A DNA stretch of 64,000 nt from Apostichopus japonicus (GCF_037975245.1 NC_092564.1:3251984-3315983); one strand, 5' to 3'; shown: positions 11,382-23,418, numbered from the stretch's first letter. The notes: a model not told the origin generated them from the sequence alone. A program made the numbers and translations.

Positions 11382-11747
11382 TAGATAGATATCTACATTA
11401 GTGAGAGAGGGAAAATGGAAACGTCAAAAATGGAGTTGGTGGGTGTAAGGGGAAGGGTGAGGCGCACACCCCCTCCGTAATCCTCGATTCGTCACTGGCT
11501 ACCCTGTGTATATAATAGTGATCGGCGCTGTAATTATGACTGTTCCTCTTCTCTTCCCGGTATCTTGGCGTTTATCTTCTACTCCCTCCTTTTCTCTCTT
11601 TCTTCTTTTTCTTTTCCCTTCCTTCCTCTCCTTCCTCCTCTTTTTTTCTCCCTCTTTTTTCCTTTTTTTCTCCTCTTTTTTTTCTCTCCTCTTTTTCTTA
11701 CCCGGGGGGCGCGCGCCCCCAACGCCACCCCCCTGGATACGCGCCTG
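11204..11747 (+). mobile_element. hAT-like element, right half, with polypyrimidine tract
   Basis: Homologous to the reverse complement of 19360-19810: the CGTCATGTTCCCCGACGACTC phrase, then GAGAGAGG.AAAATGGAAACG, then a roughly 140-base C/T tract (11565-11702), CCCGGGGGGCGCGCGCCCCC, and the terminal repeat CCTGGATACGCGCCTG ending at 11747. A TA array has grown inside it at 11318-11388. The left terminal repeat is not found. Confidence 0.7.
11318..11388. repeat. (TA)n microsatellite
   Basis: About 70 bases of uninterrupted TA followed by GATA repeats, inside the element copy. The related copy near 19700 has only a few TA units, so the expansion is local. Confidence 0.95.
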
Positions 11748-11922
11748 CAAATACTTAAAGAAACCGAAAGAAATTAATGCGTAATTCGCTCACATTGATA
11801 TGTTGTAATACGTAATCACACCAGTATAATCATTGTGGTAAGTGGTACGGACATGTTTATGTTGTCTTTGGCGCGTAGGATTGCAAGCTTACCTCACAGA
11901 CTAAATGTTGTCTGATGAAGCA
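11748..11922. other. No feature seen
   Basis: Short unique stretch between an element end and the TA array; no exon supported. Confidence 0.4.
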
Positions 11923-12089
11923 TATATATATATGAAATATATAAATATATATATATATATATATTTCATATATTTATGAAATATATATATATATATATAT
12001 ATTTCATATATATATAAACATATATATATGTATATATATATATATATTACATATATTTATGAAATATATATATTTATTTCATATATATA

Positions 12090-12168
<79 letters not shown>
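11923..12168. repeat. AT-rich microsatellite with TTTCATATAT palindromes
   Basis: TA runs interrupted by TTTCATATATTTATGAAATA-type palindromes, then about 80 bases of pure TA. Confidence 0.95.
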
Positions 12169-12169
<1 letters not shown>

Positions 12170-12283
12170 ATAATCCCGTCGATGCTTGGAGTTTGTGCAC
12201 TGTTTTCTAAATAGACTAATACGCTTTTTCAATTTCGATTCATAACTTAATGTTCTTGTGACATGTCTCTCTTTGATATCAAG

Positions 12284-13636
12284 CCTCTTTTACAATGTAC
12301 AAGTACATCCCTACGAGCAAGCCAATCAATAGCCAAGTTGTGATTCTGGTTCCGACGGATTATTCAACTGTTTGTTTAGCAGCAAAGAAAGACGACGACT
12401 TGGTCCTTTTGGTAATTTAAAAAACATTCCAATCCATTTATGAAGAATTCTGAAAATATTATTCTTTACTTAATTGTTATTTGTGGAAGTGAATTAACCG
12501 ATATTATCCCAGAATCACAGAACTTCAAATGTAATTTTTGGTAACTTTCGATAACAGTTTTAGATAATGTACCATATCTTACTTAAGCTTATTTATAGAA
12601 CCAGCAGTGCCTGTGTCAAATATCAAGAATTCCGTATGATTATATCTTGAAATAATAATATCCATCATTTTTATCAATTAATTATTATGGACCGTTTGTT
12701 TCCTTTGTTCCTTTGTTTCCTTTGTTTATATATATAATTGAATTGATATACAATTGATATTGAAAATCTGATATTGAAATTTATTTATATAGCCATTTGA
12801 TGTAACCGAATACACGCGTGCTAAACCGATACCTGGCAATGCAAGGTTTTTGGAGTTGGCTCCGCAAAATGACAGTGAACATAAGATCGAAAGCACTGTA
12901 AAAACTGGTAAGATTTGTGAAAGAACAAAGTATCATAAAGGTATGATCAGATTTATTTAATACAATTATTCAATTATATTTTATAGCACAGGGAGTACTG
13001 ACTATAAGGTAGAGTCACAAAAGAAGGGATGTTGTGCTAAGATCAATTGTTATGAAACAATAGTATCAGTCTAATTCGACAAACCCCCACCCCCACACAA
13101 GCACAAACATAAACATACCCCAAGACAAACTGACGAGATTTAGCACATTCGTTGAGCATGGAATAATATTATAAGATTTTATGCTTGAACTTAAACGAAA
13201 ATGAAATATTGAAATGAATAGCAATTTTATGTTTTGACAGATTGTGAATTTTTTGTTTCTTTGCAAATACTCTTTAAAGTTTCTAATTTATAACAACTAA
13301 TTATCACATTGACTAATTCTATGAGAGCGATGTATGGTAAAAGATAATTAAGATGACCATAATAGAAGTGTTTCATGTATTTTTGTTTTGTTTTTGTGCG
13401 GTTAACATGTTTATGTGCCCACATGTGGGCGATATATGTATTGTATGCATCTTTGTGTGTTTACCTACCTATACCTAGTGTCATTACCTAGTTAGGCGTG
13501 AACTCTTTTGTTGTTGTTATAACAATCAGCTTATTATATTTTCTTCCTCATGTTTTTCACAGGTTGGTATATTACGAAGGATGGCATGAAAGCCGTAGTG
13601 AAAACAACTGGCTCTCTGTTTAAAATCCATGATTAG
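12284..13636 (+). CDS. IL-1-family-like beta-trefoil protein, C-terminal three exons
   Basis: Three exons: 12284-12411 (acceptor ATATCAAG; ATG at 12295 could alternatively be a start), 12793-12907 (acceptor TTTATATAG) and 13563-13636 (acceptor TTTTTCACAG, stop TAG at 13634). Donors are GTAATT and GTAAGA. Phases agree across both junctions (0, then 1), and all three are open in the spliced frame. The first exon gives MYKYIPTSKPINSQVVILV then a STVCLAAKKDDDLVLL strand pair. The second runs PFDVTEYTRAKPIPGNARFL to HKIESTVKT. The third is WYITKDGMKAVVKTTGSLF then KIHD. Known IL-1 cytokines have F-E-S, five residues, then W/Y-aromatic-I/L, and a final F-x-x-x-(E)D strand; here I-E-S, T-V-K-T-G, W-Y-I-T and SLFKIHD give the same spacing. 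IL-1 proteins are extracellular ligands of Ig/TIR receptors; that role here is inference. FGF, the other beta-trefoil cytokine family, fits less well. The first trefoil strands and any pro-region are not located. A hAT-like element sits 133 bases past the stop. Confidence 0.7.
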
Positions 13637-14341
13637 GTTGACAAAGAGATTGCACCATTATTGCATTAGTTCTACCAAACACTCGTATCGTATTTGGAAC
13701 ATCTCCTGCTGGACAAACAAATGTCACAAAACTCCTTGCCGGTTATACGGCTATGTATATGTATGTAGGCATAGGCGTACGGGACCATTTCAGTTTGGGG
13801 GGGGGGGCAGAACTTTTTGTGCCCGAAAGTTCCCGTGACACTATCTAAGCGGAGCGCCACCATCGGTTGGCGCGTAGCGTAGAAGAAAATTTTTGGCACA
13901 CAATGCCTCTCAGATTGCCGGAAACGGCACTTCTGAGGCCTTGCAAGTTGCATCTAAACATTCTTTATTTTATAATCTCACGTTTTAGAAATTTACCCTT
14001 CCCCAAAAATTTGGTAAATTAGAAGAAGAAAAAATGGTAACATCACTTTGAAGGGGAAAAATGGGACTGTATATTTTTTAAGCTCCTATTTAGTTACCGT
14101 ATTTATTATTTTAACACAGTACTCAGCTACCTCCAGAAAAACATACATTGTTCAACGACACGTAGGCGGGATAATGTCGCTGTGTCGGGTGAGACTGCAA
14201 TTTGTCTCACAAAAAAGTATAAAATATAACAAAGAATATGATAAACCTGTACTTCTAGGCTTGTAAGCACTCCCCCCTCCCCCCACCATCCATGAAAAAG
14301 AAAATGTTTCTTAAATACACTCATGTTGGGGATGTCCAGGT

Positions 14342-15003
14342 CAAGGGCGGCGGAAGCACTTTTAATCTGGGGGGGGGGGGCACCGACATCAAAGGGCACT
14401 TTGCAGAAATTCGATTGGACTGATGCAGCCTTACATTTAGTACCCTTTATAACTCTTATTGTATTATCTTATTTGTGTATACACATCACTCCATCAACGC
14501 CCCCCCCCCCCCGCCCCTAAAGGAAAATATGCATACTAGCACTGCAATATCCAATGCGCAAATTGGGAAACAAGGAACAAGTTTTCTTTTGAGACAAAAT
14601 GAGGTGAAATCATGCTAGTTGCTAATGTAGGAATCTTCCGAATTAGAGTTTTTTTGTTGTTAATATCTTAACAAATTTTTTCCATTCGAAATAGCTTTGA
14701 GTTTGACCCACAGAAATTCATTAAAAGTCACGGGCTTAGCCAAGATTTGCAAAGTTGTATGCACGACTATCTGAGCGGAGCGCCACCATCAGTTTGCGCG
14801 GAGCGTACTAGGAAATTTTTGGTTTTACAAACCCCTCAGATGGCCGGAAACGGCCTTTCCCGAGTATTCATTCTGGTCCCCTGGCCTCTTGCTAACTTGA
14901 GGCACCTCAATTTTTATGCAGAAAAAAGGCACATTTTTAACCTGAGGAAAAGTGTGGGGGGGGGGCACGTGCCCCCTGTGCCCCCCCGGTTCCACCGCCC
15001 TTG
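14342..15003 (+). mobile_element. Nested hAT-like element, 8-bp duplication GTCCAGGT
   Basis: Ends CAAGGGCGGCGGAAGC and GGTTCCACCGCCCTTG are inverted repeats, flanked by GTCCAGGT at 14334-14341 and 15004-15011. Inside are long G and C runs next to the ends and the shared core at 14765-14860. It interrupts the older element at 13770-15400. No coding sequence is seen. Confidence 0.85.
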
Positions 15004-15193
15004 GTCCAGGTATACAATTGAATAGTTAGAAAAAAATTGATCGTGCAAAAAGCGTGGTAGCCCAGATGAACTGCGCTTACGGTGGTGTTACACGGAAATA
15101 TTCGGGCATCATGATGCTAAATAAAGAAAATCATGGAATTGTCGGGCAAAAACTTGAAAAGATTCGGGCAAGCTACTGCATATTTATATATAT

Positions 15194-15342
15194 ATTTCCA
15201 GAGGACAAGAAATTCGGGCAAAAGTCCTGAAAATTCGGGCAGCCTAAGAGGAGAAAAAAAATATATATATATTTTTTTTTTCTCCTCTTAGGCTGCCCGA
15301 ATTTTTCAGGACTTTTGCCCGAATTTCTTGTCCTCTGGAAAT
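15194..15342. repeat. 149-bp near-perfect palindrome
   Basis: Arms of about 74 bases differ by a single inserted A and meet at an AT centre (15258-15280). The repeated word ATTCGGGCA occurs in both arms, and again singly at 15101-15175, suggesting the palindrome arose from local inverted duplication. Confidence 0.9.
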
Positions 15343-15689
15343 TGGGGGGGGGGGGGTGGTGCAGTCTGCCCCCTGCCCCCCCCCGCCTCGTACGCCTATG
15401 TATGTAGGACTATGTTTATATATGAATCTAGGTTGCCGGGTGTATGTATGTGGGCCCTATATAGTGTGTGTATGCGTGTATGTATGTGCGGTTGCGTTTG
15501 TTTTTCTATCTGACCGAGGACTTGAAAAAAAGAATTTCAGGTCCTCGGTTGTGATTTCTAAAGAATCACCACGTCCTCGGAAGAATTCTATTGTATGGGG
15601 TATTGTTAAGGTTAGGGTACGTGGATTTGAAAAATGAAAAATACAAATGGGGTCCTCGGTCTGAATGTAATGCATGTATATTTGTGTGT

Positions 15690-16130
15690 GTGACGCCTCG
15701 ATTGGAAACACGATATCTCAAGACGGGCAGCTTGGACCAATCTAATATGTTGTGTATATGAGTACCACATTGAGTAGAAGAACACCATTGTTTTGTTAGG
15801 AGGTCAAAGGTCAATTGGAGTCACCAGGGGCCAAATTGTGTAAAAATTGTAAACACGATATATCAAGGAGGTATGCTTGGACCAATCTCATATTTCGTGA
15901 GTAAGAGGACCATATTAAGTTCAAGATACCTATTGTTTTGGTTGAGGTCCAAGTCCATTTGGGGTCACTAGAGGTCAAATCGTGAAAACCTTGTAAAAAC
16001 AACTCAAGAAGGGAAGCTTGGACGTATCTCATATTTAGTATGTAGTTGTGACACGTTCAGTACAAGATTTTATTGAGGTCAAGGTCAGTTGGAGTCACCA
16101 GACGCCAAATTGCGGCAACCTTGTAACCTA
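15690..16130 (+). repeat. Tandem ~140-bp GAGGTCA modules, 3 copies
   Basis: Three successive units share AAACACGATAT.TCAAG, GCTTGGACCAATCTCATATT, a GTACAAGA-type phrase, (T)GAGGTCAAGGTCA.TTGGAGTCACCAG and CCAAATTGTG.AAACCTTGT. The first unit holds AGGTCAAAGGTCA, two half-sites one base apart (15801-15813). Related copies lie at 1435-1600 and 17380-17640. Confidence 0.75.
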
Positions 16131-17380
16131 CCGTATCTCCCACCGAATAGCCTATCAGATAACATGTGCGTTACGCCTCATAAGAATAGGAGGCTATTGG
16201 CAATTGGAAATGAGCCAATGGGCATCTGTAGAATCTGAAACTCAAAAATGAGAACTCGGACAAATTTGCATTGGCTTCGGAAGCCTTACTTTGCATGCAA
16301 CATGGTGTACGACGTTCTCCGTCTTATTTATTTCAGATTCGATGTAGTTTCGTTGTGACCAGGCAGAGTTTATGAAACTTAACAGTTCGTCTAGTTAGAT
16401 ATTTTTACTATGACCAATGCGAAATAATAGTGTAAAACGGTCTAAGTTTGGCAGTGAGTTCACGAGCTTTTGTCTGGATCGGCTGTTGATCTCAATTTGT
16501 AAAGTCTCTTCCACCAAAACTGACTAGGCATGTGAACAATTTTATGTTGACTATAGGCCAGCAAAGGTTGGGTAGAATAGGGTTCGTTAACACAACAACG
16601 TGAAGAATACCAGTCAGAATACCAATACACTTAAGGTGGCAAGACATCTCCTTAATTATTTCTTAAGTCATTTTCCTACTGGCTATCAGTCATAATTGGC
16701 AAACTTTAGAAAAATTTAAGGGGTTTTGAGTGAAGTTTGCTGTTGTTGCTGCTAGGAATTTTGGAAGATAGATGCTCTAACAACCTCAGACTTTCATTGC
16801 GTAAAAGTTCGCTTTGATTTAGGCAGTGTAACTGAGTAATATCGATATTTTTTCGCGCACCAATCTGCAGCTAACAGACAAGATAAATAATTGGGACAAT
16901 GTACGAAGTCGCTCTATTCGAGCAGCGGTTCAAAGAAGCAGTGAGGTACTGTGTAGGCCTAGGACTCCCGCACACCTAGTTACAGTATATAGTATATGTC
17001 TAGTAAAATAGAGGAGCCCCAACGGAAGCCAAGCTATCTTCGCAGGTATTTTTACAGATGTTGTAGTTTAAATAGTCTGAGACACTACAGTAGGCCTAGC
17101 TGCTTATTTATGATTCTGCGTCATGTTTTACTTTGTTCATCACTTACTTTTAGTGGGAAAAGGTTAAATACTGCACAGAAACATAATTTTCCATTGTGCA
17201 ATTTCGTAGCACCATGCATCTGCCTAAGTGCCTAATCTTTTCACAGAAAGTATAGATGTTGTAGATCTGTACTATGGAGACTTGAACAGCATATAGGCCT
17301 AGTGGCGAGTGAAATTTGGCGAGTACATTTTTAGTCACGGTCGCCTAATAGCGAGTACTTTTAAAATTATTTGTCGAGGA
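16131..17380. other. No gene seen
   Basis: About 1.2 kb with no supportable exon, element or tandem repeat; several TAGGCCTA words occur. Confidence 0.4.
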
Positions 17381-17810
17381 CTGAAAATCTTGAAAGATGA
17401 TTTCTCATGGTAGAAATCATAGATACTTTTCATACATGGTATATGGATTTGCCATATTGAGTACAAGAATCCTGTTGCTTGTGAGGTCAAATCTCCTGAG
17501 AGGTCACCAGAGGTTAAACTCTGAAAAACCTTTTACATAATATCGAACGATGGAAATCCTAAATACCTCTTAAACTTGGTGTGTGGATTCGTAACATTGA
17601 GTACAATACCCCTATTGTTTTTTGTGGAGGTGTGTATAGCCACGTACAGTAGACTGACCTGTGTTTATCATGCCATTGTGTTATTGTATCTAAATGGTGG
17701 TTCGGGTCAATTCTATTGTTATAGCTAGTTCTGGTTATCTTTACAAACAGAAGTCTTGTGCACTGAAGTCATCGAAACCTCAATGCATTTTGCATTCTGA
17801 TTCATCAGTG
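17381..17810 (-). repeat. GAGGTCA module plus inverted dispersed repeat
   Basis: 17381-17610 holds two diverged ~140-bp units (GGTCACCAGAGGTTAAACTCTG, ATTGAGTACAA). From about 17610 to 17810 the sequence is the reverse complement of 2705-2875, ending AAACCTCAATGCATTTTGCA. Confidence 0.6.
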
Positions 17811-18223
17811 GTAATTGGGGGTGGCTCCTTTGGTACTTATATGATCATTTAATTTAAACTTTTATGCTTTTTAGGTTGTAATCAATACGTTACAAATATA
17901 TCTTTGTTTATATTTGAAAGGATGTAAACTTGAACAGCCTTCTTTAGACGGATGTGGACATCTTCAATAAACTGTTTCACAAGAAAGTTTCGTAGTACAG
18001 CTGGGATATTTGTAATCTATTTCAGTCATCTGTTACCTACATCTCTTTTCCACTTCCCTTTGAAGTTGCTTGCACCTATGACTATGTTTCAAAGCTCCAG
18101 AACATTTCTTTAGCTGTCTTTGCTCCTTCACAATATAAAGCACTTAATTTGCATCATAATCTAAAAGCTTTCATTTCTTTCAGCAAAAATAAGCTTAATT
18201 AATTTAACCCTCTCCCCTTCCAG

Positions 18224-18413
18224 TGTTGACAAACCATCCTTAGTTTGGCAAGATAAACTACTACAGTGGCCCTTTTTGAGACGAAATGATCCAGATAAAA
18301 AAAATGGTGTCAGGTCAGGTGCGAAACCTACTAAATTCTATCTTACCTTAGTGCTGACAGGTTGGCTTTTCCTTCACCATGAACATCTGATAGTTGGAAG
18401 TATTGATCAGTAA
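18224..18413 (+). CDS. Possible terminal exon, unrecognised
   Basis: A strong acceptor (CCCTCTCCCCTTCCAG) ends at 18223, and a 62-codon frame follows to TAA at 18411. The peptide begins VDKPSLVWQDKLLQWPFLR and ends with a hydrophobic FYLTLVLTGWLFLHH stretch that could be a membrane segment. No partner exon was found upstream and no family is recognised. Frames of this length are expected by chance, so only the acceptor supports it. Confidence 0.2.
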
Positions 18414-19247
<834 letters not shown>

Positions 19248-19359
19248 GTTTCGGATGAAATTATTTCAAGGAGAAAGAAAATTGATAACTCTATTTTGAA
19301 GCCTAGTTCAATGGCAAAGTAATAAGACTTCATCATACAGTATATAACCCCATGAATAT

Positions 19360-20467
19360 CAGGTGCGTATCCAGGGGGGCGTTGGGGACGCGCGCCCCCC
19401 GGGTAAGAAAAAGAGAAGAGAAAAAAAGAGAAGAAAAAAGGAAAAAAGAGGGGGAAAAAAGAGGAGAAGGAGAGGAGAGGAAGGGAAAAGAAAAAGAAGA
19501 AAGAGAGAAAAAAGAGAAAAAGAGGGAGTAAAAGCAAAACGCGAAGACACCGGGAAGAGAAAGAGGAACAGTGACATCATTACAGCGCTGAAGGGTAGCC
19601 AGTGACGGATCAATGATTTCGTAAAAGTGTGACTCACCTTACCCCTTACACCGACAACTCCATTTTTTGGCGTTTCCATTTTCCTCTCTCACTAATGTTC
19701 TATATATATACTATATATGGTCTATCATAACGCGTGTGTAGAATTGTGCTATGAAACCAACTGTGGCTGGTATCGAACTCGACCGTGTCGTCGGGGAACA
19801 TGACGCATTTTGGGATGGGGGCGACCGCCCGCCCCCCCCCATTCAGCATTTTTTAAATGATATCGCTAAGTAATTTCAAAATAGAAAGTGCTTAGAGGCA
19901 ACTTACAAGGCCTGGGAAGTGTCATTTCCAGCGATCTGGGAGGCACATTCTACATCACACTTCCCTCTACTCGTGCAATTTTGACCGGTCTGTTAGGGGT
20001 TGAAGGAAGTTTTTTCTATGGTTGTCCATAGATGAAATTTTGTACAAGATTATGGGTATGTTTTGAAGTGAGTTTATTCACGAGAAATGTGAATTTTCAA
20101 ATTCTGAACAAATATGGGGCTTAAAACCTTGAAAAGTGGGGCTGACGGGTATTGTGGGCCGCGACGTAGAATCACCTACTAAAGCAAAGACCCACAGGAG
20201 ATGCGATCAGGTCGAACATGATGTGTGCCGGATTGACAATCTTCAAAAAGGTTATGGATGGAAAAACAACTATTAGGAAATACTTGGTTCTCAGGCAAAA
20301 AGTGTACATCTGGTTGGTCATTTCAAGCCCGAGAATTGCCGTTTCCGGTGATCTGGGGGGTTTCAAAACAAGAAATTTTCTTGTACGCTGCGCGCCAACC
20401 GATGGTGGCGCTCCGCTTAGATAGTAATTCGCGCCCCCCGGATTTGAAAATCCTGGATACGCGCCTG
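19360..20467 (-). mobile_element. Longest copy of the polypyrimidine hAT-like element
   Basis: Terminal repeats CAGGTGCGTATCCAGG (19360) and CCTGGATACGCGCCTG (ending 20467) enclose, read on the minus strand: the shared core (20325-20425), a ~350-bp module homologous to 9063-9620 and 45290-45790, a second core-tail phrase (near 19900-19945), a C/G run, the CGTCATGTTCCCCGACGAC phrase and a polypyrimidine tract (19395-19545, purine-rich on +). This copy shows the full module order from which shorter copies derive. A clean 8-bp duplication is not evident; AATAT flanks both sides. Confidence 0.75.
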
Positions 20468-21370
20468 AATATGGTCGGGTTTTCCAGATTTCCGGAGCAG
20501 TGAACTGGTTGGTCTAGTGAAGCTTTGGTTTTTCGCATTATGACAAAAATTTAAATCAGAGAAAAACCAAAACTTAATGCAATATTACTATTAGTGAATT
20601 CAATAATTATGACATAAATGTAGACTTGACGTTAAGGAACTGTGGAAAATGGGCATTGCAGACAACAAAAACAGAAGTTCAGATTCTCATAACGGACAAC
20701 ATTAATGAATCTTCACTTTTTGCATCGCAAAAAGTCTTTGTCCAATCCCAAGCATGATTCATTTTACCTTTTATATCAAATGGTTATATTGATCGACTAC
20801 AATGAAGTATAGGGAAATAATTACCTAAAAACCTATTACGTTGTTTGTTTTGAGAGTGAAATAAAACATTGTCAAAATGAAAGCTGGCTACATATTTCTA
20901 AAAAAACTTTCTAATGCATACGTTTCATCACACTATAGCCATATTTGCAAATGGCACCTCAATAAATGAATAGTAAAAGCATCAAAATAGGCTAACCGTG
21001 ATGGCTTTGTTTTAACCTATATACAGTTTCTAGATTACATGTGAAAGAACATCAAACCTAGATTGGCCTATACGCAATCGAATGTAGATTATTGATGAAG
21101 TGTTTGCACATGTTTTTCTTTAGTAAAAACCCAATCTTATCTTATGTAGGTTAATGATAATATATTTTTGGTCACCTCTAAGTAGTGTGTGATCCTGCGT
21201 GGTTTCTGCTGAATTCTGAAGATGCTAGATCCCATCCAACTTGTCAGCATATCTTTGCAGAGTAATATTAGTTATCTGGGTTTTTTAACCGATCTCGGGA
21301 TTTAAAACACGTAATAGTGTTGACATCGTTCACAATCAGGTGTGAAGGCGGGGGAGGGAAGGGGTGTAGT
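20468..21370. other. No gene seen
   Basis: AT-rich sequence without supportable exons or repeats. Confidence 0.4.
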
Positions 21371-21489
21371 CATAGGCGTAGGAGCCCAGTTTGCTGGGGG
21401 GGGGGGGGCTGTAACGACTTGCCCGAAAAATATAACCAAAATTTGGTGAGGGGGGCTGCAGCCCCCAGCCCCCGCCTCCTACGCCTATG
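21371..21489. mobile_element. 119-bp miniature element
   Basis: Ends CATAGGCGTAGGAGC and GCCTCCTACGCCTATG are inverted repeats. The interior has a G run, GCCCGAAAAATATAACC and GCTGCAGCCCCCAGCCCCC. Termini resemble those of 13770-15400, so it may be a deletion derivative. A right-end relative lies at 29738-29832. Confidence 0.75.
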
Positions 21490-21951
21490 GATGTATAGTG
21501 GACTACAAGGAAAGGGGATGAGAATCGAGTGGGGATGATGGGGTCGGGGACAGGGAGTCTGGACGGGAATAGGCGCAGGGAGAGGAGGAGAGGTAGAAGT
21601 TGTGATGGATTTATTTCAAAGGAAAGTGTCAATTTATCTCTGTAAATGATGATATAGGTGTAGAAAGAGAAGACTCAGCTGATGGGTAAATGGACAGCGG
21701 GTCCTCCCCCACCCCACCCCTACCCCCCGAATTTTGCAAAGTAGGGGCTCTTCCCCCTATAACAAGTTGGGTAAGTTTTCGATCGGTCGGAAATTCCTAG
21801 AAAATATCCAGTGGTGGAGGGGACTGGAAGAGGGCAACCTTTCGAGCCTAGCGATGTGAGATATAAAAGTAGAGAGAGTTTTGTTCGACTGGACAAAATA
21901 AGCATAGCCTTGCAACTTCCATAAAGACAAAATGATCTCTGTCACTCTGGT
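21490..21951. other. No gene seen
   Basis: Purine-rich and C-rich patches (GGAGAGGAGGAGAGG near 21575; CCCCACCCCACCCC near 21706); no exon supported. Confidence 0.4.
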
Positions 21952-22625
21952 TTAAAGGCATATTCCGGTAGCATGCAATGTGATAATAATATAACAAAGA
22001 AAAACCTTCCACACTTTTACTTGAAACCACATCTTTATATCTTGTTCCTAACTCGAGATATGACTATTGAATGTAGGCCTATACTAGCCTATTTTGAGTG
22101 ACTAAATCGACCCATTCTTCTAGTTCTTCTAGTGGCAGGTGCTTAGCCGGGGGTGGGTGGGTGGGGTGCTAGCTCCACCTAAATATTTGTCTGCCTCTTC
22201 CAACAAATGGTCAGGGAATGTTTTGTTAGATAAAAGCCCCCCCCCCCTAGAAAAACGTTCCCCTTAAAAAAAAGCGTCTAGCTACTCCCCTGAGTGGATC
22301 ACAGTAAGTGGTTTGTGCTGTAAAAGCGGCAAACGTTCTTCAAATGCTTTACTTTCCTAATACAATTTTTTCCACCTTGAACTGTGACACATGTGGAAGG
22401 CTGTCAATGTTCCCTGTATTCATATAGTTTTCCCCCGTGTTTGACTGAGTTATAGCATATAAACAATGTTCAAGCTTAAGTGACGTGATGACACTCTTCT
22501 GTTGCCAGATGCATTCACAAATTAAAAAAAGAAACTCCACCAATAGATATGGCTTTGACCATAAAGGTGCATAACATTTCAAGCATATGAAAGAATCGAC
22601 TTCAACTACCGGGCTATCCCTTTAA
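21952..22625. mobile_element. TTAA-flanked element, ~20-bp inverted repeats
   Basis: Left end TTAAAGGCATATTCCGGTAG and right end, read inward, TTAAAGGGATAGCCCGGTAG, with TTAA at both borders. An insertion-like segment at about 22137-22289 begins CAGGTGCTTAGCCGGGGG and ends CTACTCCCCTG, resembling the hAT-like ends. No transposase is seen. Confidence 0.65.
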
Positions 22626-22663
22626 TAATGGTCCAGCCACTGCACTCTGCGCATCACACATAC

Positions 22664-22690
22664 AAGGGAGTTGTTATGGAACACTCCCTG
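22664..22690. repeat. AGGGAGTTGT short hairpin
   Basis: AAGGGAGTTGTT, a four-base loop, then AACACTCCCT. A member of a small hairpin family also found at 27968, 30343 and 47896. Confidence 0.6.
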
Positions 22691-22710
22691 CACGTACTCA
22701 TCACTGCACC

Positions 22711-23113
22711 ACGCATTAAATAGAATTAATACGGGTATTAAATAGACCAATCACATCAGCGAATTTTGTTACCATGCTCAGTCTGAGCTAGTGTTAATCC
22801 CCCAGCGTGAGAGCAGTGTAGTTGTAGCTAGCAATCAAGGTACAACATACAACCCAATGGCACGCATGACAGACAAAGAACAATTTTTGCATGATTTTCG
22901 TCGAGAAGCGAACGATACTTGTAGGTTATTGACAAATGTTGACCCTCAATCCCAGTCCGATGTTTTATCAGTTCGCAATGCTTTGAACCGTCTTGTTATT
23001 CTTCGAAGAATGTAAGTTGTAGGTTGGCGCGGCGATCAGATCAGATGACCAAGTGAGAATCCTGCTGATGTGATTGGTCTATTTAATGCCCGTATTAATT
23101 CTATTTAATGCGC
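22711..23113. mobile_element. Terminal-inverted-repeat unit carrying a coding-like exon
   Basis: A 50-base left end (22711-22760, with CATTAAATAGAATTAATACG and TAGACCAATCACATCAGC) is repeated inverted at 23064-23113 with only a few differences. Between them lie about 300 bases including the exon at 22857-23011. The right end continues into a 22-bp tandem array. The unit may be a miniature transposon that picked up an exon, or a gene 5' end flanked by inverted repeats. Confidence 0.6.
22857..23011 (+). CDS. Possible first coding exon, unrecognised
   Basis: ATG at 22857 opens a frame of 51 codons that meets a perfect donor (AAT then GTAAGT at 23012), leaving phase 2. The peptide is charged and helical: MARMTDKEQFLHDFRREAND, then TCRLLTNVDPQSQSD, then VLSVRNALNRLVILRR. 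The frame is open further upstream to about 22791 without an ATG. Sixty-odd bases of it (22932-22999) recur nearly unchanged at 23419-23485, followed there by different sequence. No downstream exon was identified. Confidence 0.4.
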
Positions 23114-23290
23114 GTATTAATTCTATTTAATACCCGTATTAATTCTATTTAATACCCGTATTAATTCTATTTAATGCGCGTATTAATTTTATTAATGCCC
23201 GTATTAATTATATTTAATGCCCGTATTAATTATATTTAATGTCCGTATTAATTATATTTAATGCCCGTATTAATTATATTTAATTCCGGC
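23079..23290 (+). repeat. 22-bp satellite derived from the terminal repeat
   Basis: About nine and a half copies of ATTTAATGCCCGTATTAATTCT with CCC/GCG/CC variants. The same unit lies in both terminal repeats of the 22711-23113 unit, so the array looks like an expansion of the right terminus. A further inverted, diverged pair lies at 23318-23350. Confidence 0.9.
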
Positions 23291-23418
23291 ATATGAAGCT
23301 GCATGGTGATTGGCTGAGAATTAATGCCGGTATTAAATAGAATTAATACCGGTAATAATTTTATTTCGTACGGACATTAAATCAGCAATTATTTCCCGTA
23401 TATGGTAGGCCATACCAA

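Larger units (their letters stand above)
13770..15400 (+). mobile_element. hAT-like non-autonomous element with 8-bp target duplication
   Basis: Terminal inverted repeats CATAGGCGTACG (13770) and CGTACGCCTATG (ending 15400) are flanked by identical TATGTAGG copies at 13762-13769 and 15401-15408. It contains the shared core (13841-13960: AAGCGGAGCGCCACCATCGG, TTGGCGCGTAGCG), a nested younger element (14342-15003) and a 149-base palindrome (15194-15342). No transposase is visible. The 8-bp duplication fits the hAT superfamily; that assignment is by target-site length only. Confidence 0.8.

Noticed and set aside
11142-12210. Open frames ending in Tyr-Ile repeats
   Set aside because: Generated by TA microsatellites; not coding.
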